Positions 57,220 to 64,000 of a stretch of DNA of 64,000 nt are shown piece by piece (within the stretch, counting starts at the first letter, position 1; every line of letters begins with the position of its first letter). The position numbers were made by a program, and so were the translations under genes. The stretch spans positions 8,060,001-8,124,000 of the forward strand of contig OZ316893.1 in NCBI GenBank assembly GCA_973895155.1, read 5' to 3'. The notes below the pieces were generated by a model. That model had not been told where the DNA came from. It ran no database searches and worked only from the letters and a program-made list of their open reading frames with translations. This stretch comes from Marsupella aquatica (Eukaryota; Marchantiophyta).

Positions 57220-59040
57220 GGTTTTTGTCCTACTGTTCGGTTCTCGAACTCTCGGACTGCATCAGCCAACACGGCCATGCGAAGGTCCAGAACGTGATCT
57301 GCATTATCAATCTTGGTGGCGTTGAGCATTGGATCTATAAACTCCTGGCAAAGCTCCTTGCGGACGTCGATGGTGTTGTGGTAATGGAAGTAAGTCATCT
57401 TATGGTCCTCATATATGCAGGTCCTTTTGATATCCGTGCCGTTCGGCAGGAGTGTGTCCATTGACATGTGAACTCCCGCCGTCAAAGCGTATTGTGCCTG
57501 AATTGCGTACTTCCGGTTCGTCCACCCGAATTCTCTGGTATATTGCGTTCGTCTATACACCAATTTCTCGAAACCCCATCGTCTGCAAAGACGCTCGCTA
57601 GCGTTAGACTCACAGCCTTTCGCGACCCTGGATTTTAAGCATTGCTAGAAATCTATGTGTGACCTATATATCCTGAGCGGGATCACCTCAACTCACAAAT
57701 GCGGGTGATTCAGTTTAGGTTTACCTTTCAAGATCTCCGGAGTCGAGTGATCCATTGCGACAATTGTTATGATGCATGAAATTCTGCTTAAAATGCACCT
57801 GCTGCGCTCTCCGGCCCATCTTGGTGTAGTCCAACATCACCTGGTCGAAGGTTAAGTGCTCGGGAACATAAATATACTCATCCGCATCGAAGAAGAAGGT
57901 CCAATTCGCCAAGGTTTTGGCCCGGAACATGCAGTCGTTGTTGATTAAAAACTGGCTGTAGTAGTAGACGTCATAGCGCGATTCCTGCCTGGCGTTTTGG
58001 AGAGTAATGAATCCAAGCTTAATCCACGGCTGCAGCATTCTCCGCACTTCGTCGTGAATTCCCCCTGCGTCGTACAAGATGAAATGCGAGCGAGGCCCAA
58101 AGAGCCGCACGTGGTACGCAATCCACTCCCTCATTCTTTGCGGACTAATGGACCCGAACAAGGGCGAGCCGCAGTAAAGATAATCATACTTATACGGAGC
58201 TGAAAAAATCGAGCCGTCGTATTGGTTCGGCTCCTCCTTGAGAGCCACGAAGTGCACATCAGGAAGACCTGTTTGGTCCGAGCTCCCGTGATTAGCCACG
58301 AAATCGAGCCTGCCTCCGCTTCCATCCGCACCAACATCCGACTCGAACGTGCAATTCACAACTACAACGCTATACTCCTTGCCAAGGCCCCAATCAGGAT
58401 AATACTTCGTCGCGTTTCCCAGCACGGTGGAGTTGTCTTTGTTCGAGACCCAGCTGCACTCGAAGCCCGGATTGCCAAACACGTGCAAGCCTTTGGAGCC
58501 CAGCCCGACTACCGCAAAAGTGTTCGATCCACCTCGATAGGCCCCGAATTGGATGAACAAGAAGGCGCCGCTGCCCATTGGCACGAACCGCCGGGGCTCT
58601 CCATAGGTTTTCGGATCGTCCAGCTTCTCGTGTGGCCGATCTTGTGTCACGGCTGGCAATCGCCACTCCTCCAGCACTTTCACTTCAGGTTCTTCCCGTC
58701 GTTGGCTTCCAGCTGCACCGGCGGACGAAACTTTCTCCCCGTCCTTATTATGTACAGGGCTGCCGCTCAGATTATTAGTGACAACCTCTCGGATGTGCTC
58801 TTCTCTAGCGAGCTCGGCATCCACAGAGGATGAAGACAGTAGCATGGATCCCAACTTGCAGTCGTCGCAGGGCACCACCCCCCGGTTTGAGGGAACGTGC
58901 ATCAGTATGACGAGCAGGACACAGAAAAGTAAAGTAGAGCAAAACCCTGTCATCACCTTGTGATCGGGCAACCCCGTCATTTGATCGAACTTGTCTTTGA
59001 AAGACATTTGTAGTCGGTCGAACCAATCTTTAAACGCCAT
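57216..59040 (-). CDS. GALS: GT92 beta-1,4-galactan synthase-like glycosyltransferase, two exons
   Basis: Exon 1 is 59040-57725 and exon 2 57582-57216, with a GTAAAC...TGCAG intron of 142 bp. Joined, they give 560 residues, in the normal range for plant galactan synthases. A type II topology is seen: short cytosolic N-terminus, one helix at about 32-48 (FCSTLLFCVLLVILMHV), a variable stem, then the GT92 (formerly DUF23) catalytic domain. Its marks are YDYLYCGSPLFG, ISPQRMREWIAYHVRLFGP, the DxD-type metal/nucleotide motif FFFDADEYIYVP and, across the splice junction, GDLERRWGFEKLVYR then RKYAIQA and AGVHMS. Family knowledge: GALS proteins in the Golgi extend beta-1,4-galactan side chains of rhamnogalacturonan I using UDP-galactose. 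The last few residues are encoded within a repeat. Whether this is the orthologue of a specific GALS1-3 cannot be told. Confidence 0.93.
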
Positions 59041-59908
59041 CTTTACACAGTCGTTCGACCAGCTTGATGCAAGGAATTTAGCAAAAAAACAGGTACATCA
59101 AACAAGGAACTGCTTGGTGCAAAGAATTGCTCCCCGTCTACTAAAGAAACAGAAATATATTGGTCCCGTGCCCGTGTCTGAAAAATCGATCAGAACTCAA
59201 ATATATAGTGCACGCACTGACGCTTAAACCTAAGACGAACCAGCTTTCGATTTACAGCTATTGTGATGAAAACCAAGGCCAGGAAGCCACGTAATTCACT
59301 CTTTATCCTAGTAGGTGACCTCCTCTCTCGATCACTCTGTCGACGTCTCTCTCGTCCATCCAGCTGAAGTCATAGCACGGCTTCCTATATCAGGATACTT
59401 CTGCATTCGCTTCAGTGCTTCAAGGTGGCATTGAACTGGAGTGTCCAGCTCTCTGTCACACACTCTGCGTCCAGCTCTCTGTCCAGCTTTACTTCATGCT
59501 CACTCTCTCCCTCACTCTCTGCTGTGAATCCTGTTATACAGCACGGTGCGTAGGTTCTACGAGCTCGGGGACCGCCGCATGCGCAAGGGTTGTAGGGTCA
59601 GGGATTTGCTTCTCCTGACGGTTGTGAAATGCTATTATGTCTGGTTCGTTGACACCCTTTCACCGCGGCATGCCACTGCATGACAGAGCAGAATGACTGA
59701 CGAGCCAGCCCGCCAGCCCCCGCTCGCTAAAGACGTAATACGAAATTTTTGACATCGACCCGCCGAAGAGGGAGTGATTGAGTGACTCACTAAGGGAGCA
59801 AGCACACGTACAAAGACGTACGTCAACTGGTTCCGATTTTTCCGATTCCAGTCTATGTCAATCTTCAGTGCGTCCCTTTCGTTCCATTACCTCATGGCGT
59901 TGGAGAGT
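59041..59908. other. Upstream region of the GT92 gene
   Basis: Contains a CT-rich stretch (about 59290-59530) with several CTCTCTGTC/CACTCTC words, possibly 5' leader or promoter. Nothing else is recognised. Confidence 0.35.
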
Positions 59909-59916
59909 CCTTCGCC

Positions 59917-60284
59917 ATTCACCACGAAAGACAATCCCGAGGCTTCCCGAGGCTCATAAGAGCCTCGGGTACACCTGCCCGCGCCTACTGCCCGCCCCGC
60001 TCACATTTTTTTCGAATTTTACTAGCATGAATGATCCCCACTTTTTGGGTGGGGTGAATACTAAAAATCATTTTTGACACATAGCAAGATTTGAACCCGG
60101 GACCTCCAACTCCCAAACTGATCTGGGCTACCATTGAGCCCTTCCTCAATTCGTGATTTTGTACATTCGCGCCAGGTACTTAAACTGAAATCAGATACAG
60201 CACATGCGGGCAGCGGGCAGCACTTATGGGGTAATCAATATTAATCCGCATTGATTGCCCTCGAGATTGCCTTTCGTCCTTAAT
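59917..60284 (-). mobile_element. TIR element with internal tRNA-like core, copy 2 (368 bp)
   Basis: Same family as 12427-12797, opposite orientation. Terminal inverted repeats match at about 21 of 26 positions: ATTCACCACGAAAGACAATC on the left, ATTAAGGACGAAAGGCAATC read in reverse from the right. A perfect direct repeat CCTTCGCC (9 bp if a shared T is counted) flanks it at 59909-59916 and 60285-60292. On the minus strand the core reads GGGCTCAATGGTAGCCC, then GGTTCAAATCT (A- and B-box-like), followed by CACCCCACCCAAAAAGTGGGG-type sequence. The subterminal hairpins AATCAATG..ATTGATTA and GAGGCTCTTATGAGCCTC are conserved. Length and order agree with copy 1. Confidence 0.8.
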
Positions 60285-60292
60285 CCTTCGCC

Positions 60293-63200
60293 GAGTCGAG
60301 TGCGAGAGTCGCCGCCAATGCACCGCCGCACTGTACACAACTGTAGCGTTATGAAGTGATGATGATTGCAGCGAATTTGTGAACGCGACGACAGCACCCC
60401 CAAGCTGGTCGGAGTCCCCCCTGAAATTGGGAACTTGGGAGGTTCAGAATCCGCGCAGTCGCCATTGCTTGATGATGATTAGGACAGTTAATTGATTCCC
60501 CGGAATCGGAGCTCTTCAGCTACGCTCTTTGCTGGCTAGCCTGCCACCTACAATCGAGGCCCACCTGAAATGCATACCCCACATGAGCACCAACCAAACA
60601 ACCCCAGCTCCATGCATTCGATCCGCCACCTAATTTCTTTTCTCGGCGTAGAAGTGGTAGCCTCGAAAAAGGTCTGTCGCTCCGAAAAGCTGCCTGTTTC
60701 TATATACGGACGGAATAATATATTATAAAATCTATTATCCACACATTCCATAAGCTTAGTATCCCAAAATACTCATTCGGTTAGTGTGGAGGTAGATTGA
60801 GAATGAATGTATGTGAAGAAGGCGATCATTCAACAACGAGCTAACTGGCCCGTTGGCAGTGGCACAATTACAGTTTGCCAGTTTGGGAATTATATGGCCA
60901 CCTCGCTCGCTCAGTCTGAGTCGTCCGACTACCGTTGCTCCTGTTTGGTGGCACGGAAATACAATGTCTGGCGCGTGAGGAATGCCATTCAAAAGACGAG
61001 CGATTACAATACTGCCGTGTTTCGAATATCGCTGGGGTCATTAATATCCGGGAGGGTGTATTCGGGCAGGTTTCTGCCGAAGCCGAAGGCGGGATGGATC
61101 CTTCGTTGCCGGGCCATGGCACGTCGGGACCCATTCATTCCTGTACCCGCCAAGTACCTATTTATTGCTGTATTGCAGGTGAGTCGCCCAAAACTCGACA
61201 GCTTAGTCCCTCCCTCAATTCATGCCTTTCAAGATCGAAGACCCCATCATGAATGCAAATTAACTTCAGTCTGAAGGAAACCCTAAAACAGACTGTCTTG
61301 TCTTAATTAATGGACCAACTACCAACAAATTTTGTTGGTTCATTGGTTGCTTTCAAACGTACACTCTGCCGAACTGAGCCCAACATTCTCTTGATGTTCC
61401 CGCTGTTTGGCAATGGAGATGATGGACATAGTCCCTGGTCGATACGGCTGCACCGCTTCACTCATTCTATTTCTGTCTAGAAAAATTCCCTGCTGACCAG
61501 CTAATATATGACCGACTTGTGTGCTTCCAACAGAGAATTATTAGGGAATCCAGAGTCGATAATAATTAGAGACCCCCTAGGTCGAGGAAATCCATGGTAT
61601 CTTATTCGGCAGAAGAAGGTCCAGGAAAGAAAGACAAATGATCAAGGGTCTCCCTAACTTGTAATCTTTATGTGCTTATTGTCTCCTGTCTGGCGAGGTT
61701 TGGTGGAGTCCACAGCTTCTTCTTTCTGAACTTCGACAGAATCGCAATAGCTTCTCGAATTGTGAAAATTAACCCAAGACCATTGAACTGGAGTCACACC
61801 GATTAATCGGTTGACATGGATTGAATTGAAGGGAACGAAACTATCCCCACCTTCGCGACTCAGACGATGAAGATTTGAGTTCAAGGGCTGTCACCAAGAG
61901 AATTGTTGCATCGCTACTCTCGTGTCTTCTCTCACTCCGTGCACCATTCGAATTCGCGCGAGAACCTTTCCAGTTCGCGAAAATGGAGAAATCTTTCGAG
62001 TAATTTGCATGAAGATTTCAATGAAATGGTTTGAGAGTACTCAACTTCTGGCAGAATAGATAGACTGTCAAAGGTGTGCTGTGATTCTTGTTTCGAAGGA
62101 CAGACTGATGAAGCATTGCAGGTTTGCAGCTACCGTCAAATTGATGCTCCGATATAGACTTGAATTTATTCAGGCATGTCACTCACAAAAGGCCGAAAAA
62201 TTGGTGCCGCAATTAGTCGAATGTATTCAGGTCGACTATTCCTGCAGACTTTTTTATTAAAACCCCTTGGGTCTGAATGGATTCAAGTAGTTTCCATTTA
62301 CTACACTCATTGGGTCCCAATGGATTCTGGTCCTTGCCATTTATTACAACCCCGTAGAGTCTGAAAATTCAGGACGGAAGGGATTCGAAATTCGAAATCG
62401 TCAAAATGCAATAGGGGTAGGTCTTATAAACATTAAAAAATATGTTTGAGTCAATTAAGTTCATTTGGTATTTTGTCATTGAACAAATTACTTGAAGTGG
62501 TACGAATAAAATGTGAAAGCATTCAATTTACTCAAAGTTTTATAAACCATGCAAAACAAATAAGATATTTATATAGTACCTCAATGTACTTTATATTAAA
62601 TCTTTCCTGTCACAACTATCTAACTTGCATCGACCCATTGCATACAAGAGTTGAGATTGACAAGAGTTTTTCATCATAAAGGAGTTAAAACACCACAACA
62701 ATCTGATATTTGTCACCTACATAATCAGATCAAAATTGTCTAGTTTTGGATCTGATGTGAAGGATTGGAATTCAATTGCCTTTCTTCAGCCAACAAATCT
62801 GGCGTGCAAGACTGAAGCTTGGTGGCTGTCAACCATTTCCAAGAAATTCTTAATACATCAATTCGATTGTATACCTTCCTCCAATTGCTGGAAAGAGAGG
62901 ACTATCCCGGTGACCTGGTTGAAATGAGTTGCTTGGTGCAGACAACAAAACTCATAACTTGTCGCCTCTAGACAGTCCTCAACCCACCGATCTCAAGTGC
63001 AGAAAAGATAGCACTATGTAACACGGGCACTAAAGGTCACAGTGACTGTGAAGTCTAACATACTGCATCAGCAGCATAAAATGCAACAAGGAAAAATTGA
63101 CATAACACCACATGTTTTTAGAATAGGACTGTGTGATTGACCAACTTTGAGTGCTCCTTCTCAAAAGGCATTGGCTGTATCTTAACAAGGATGAACTTTT

Positions 63201-63418
63201 CCAGCACAAAGAGCAAAGCATAGTGAGAACTTAGTTGATTCATAGCCTATGGAATGTATTGATCACAGAAGAATTTATCATGAATGATTGTGTGTCCTCA
63301 GAAGAATCTCATAATCTCTACCAAAAGACAGGAACTAATGAATGACTAGGTACGTGGAATGCAACAATCCATTTATTCTAATATTCTTCTTATGGAAAAT
63401 GATGATTTTTTGTGTTTC
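60293..63418. other. Intergenic, one weak frame
   Basis: A 155-codon frame at 60807-61274 (plus) has plausible composition but no recognised domain, and a competing frame occurs on the other strand; it may be a decayed gene. From 61.3 to 63.4 kb, AT-rich sequence with frames of at most 77 codons. Confidence 0.3.
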
Positions 63419-64000
63419 TTTTTTTTGCCTTGAAAGAACCAATTGAATTCTATTCAAAAAGCCAATATACAAAACAGGGGGCCCAAAAAGGGACACCAGC
63501 CCAAAGGACCGAAGGTCCAAGCGCTAAAACCAAGGAGACAGGTACCAGGGAATAAGTTGGGCCCCCCAAAGGAGGCAACTAAACAAGTAATTTAGAGACT
63601 ACAATTGGAGCAATAAACTCCTAATGACTGGCCAGTGATCAGGTTCCGGCGGGGTTCCTTCCAGTGGGTCCATTAGAGAGCAAAAGCTCAATCAGTAAGT
63701 CTGCAGTGCAGGTTCCTAACCTGAGACAGGATCGTTGAATCACGGGGGACATGGAGGGATCGGTGGAACCTGGAGAATTTCATTGTGGATCTCCCAAAGG
63801 CCCACCCAGGTGCCGTAATTAAAGGACATCTCATCGCGGGCCTCACCTGGGGTGGTCTTGCCAACACTAATGCGGACTCTATGACGTGCCCATTCCCTTG
63901 GAAGGTAAATTCTGCGTCTGTGACAGGAGTTCTGAATGACCCCCTGCGGGTTAGGTCGGGTGTGTTCAATGAAGTGTGTGCTTCTGTCCTTCCACAAGTT
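63419..64000 (-). mobile_element. Probable 3' end of a LINE-like retroelement, runs off right edge
   Basis: Read on the minus strand, an open frame enters from the right edge (LWKDRSTHFIEHTRPNPQG...) and stops at about 63740. It is followed by a ~300 bp untranslated part with GGGCCCCC tracts, then ...TTGTATATTGGCTTTTTGAATAGAATTC-type sequence and an A8 run (63426-63419). A coding end, a 3' UTR ending in a TTTGTATA/AATAGAAT segment and a poly(A) tail fit a plant L1-type LINE. The protein segment itself shows no decisive motif, and the competing frame 63688-63969 weakens the case. Confidence 0.45.

Noticed and set aside
58222-58833. 203-codon plus-strand frame within the GT92 gene
   Set aside because: Antisense shadow of GT92 exon 1, which has unmistakable family motifs.

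Overview
The window looks like nuclear DNA of a land plant. Three recognisable loci encode plant-specific or plant-typical proteins: a cinnamate 4-hydroxylase (C4H), a GT92 beta-1,4-galactan synthase-like glycosyltransferase and a heavy-metal-associated (HMA) domain protein. Genes have GT-AG introns, intergenic spaces are long, AT-rich and full of repeats, and a plant-type Ty1/copia element is present. The gene density and the unfamiliar lineage-specific proteins suggest a non-seed plant such as a bryophyte, but that is a low-confidence guess.

Layout. 1-1440 (minus) is the 5' part of an uncharacterised gene that runs off the left edge: 480 codons open with no stop. 4474-5001 (minus) is a small HMA protein gene. 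From 6 to 17 kb there are no convincing genes but many repeats: three ~220 bp tandem units (6.2-6.8 kb), an array of ~85 bp hairpins (7.4-8.1 kb), a dispersed palindromic MITE family (11.5-16.7 kb), a 371 bp terminal-inverted-repeat element carrying a tRNA-like core (12.4 kb; a second copy lies at 59.9 kb) and a 727 bp foldback element (14.6 kb). C4H occupies 18146-20380 on the plus strand with three exons.

From about 23.6 to 50.6 kb lies a direct segmental duplication. Copy A is about 23.6-31.6 kb and copy B about 41.0-50.6 kb. Each copy carries, on the minus strand, a gene with a tandem array of 43-residue armadillo/HEAT-like repeats (129 bp DNA repeats) and TPR-like exons downstream of it, preceded by a gene for a four-helix membrane protein. 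The membrane gene is complete in copy B (seven exons, 507 codons, every splice phase consistent) but has lost about 3.3 kb in copy A. The ARM array is well preserved in A, whereas in B it has a shifted N-terminus and damaged downstream exons. This reciprocal decay suggests the two copies have divided up an ancestral gene pair. A 7.06 kb copia element with a 5 bp target duplication sits between the copies (33308-40368); its pol region is itself interrupted by a ~1.5 kb GC-rich segment.

The right part (50.6-57 kb) is gene-poor. The GT92 gene occupies 57216-59040 (minus, two exons), the second tRNA-bearing TIR element 59917-60284, and the 3' end of a LINE-like element probably runs off the right edge (63419-64000, minus).

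Functionally, C4H (phenylpropanoids) and the GT92 enzyme (pectic galactan) both relate to cell wall and phenolic metabolism, but nothing here shows that they act together. The most novel material is the duplicated ARM-TPR/membrane-protein pair and the tRNA-containing TIR element family.
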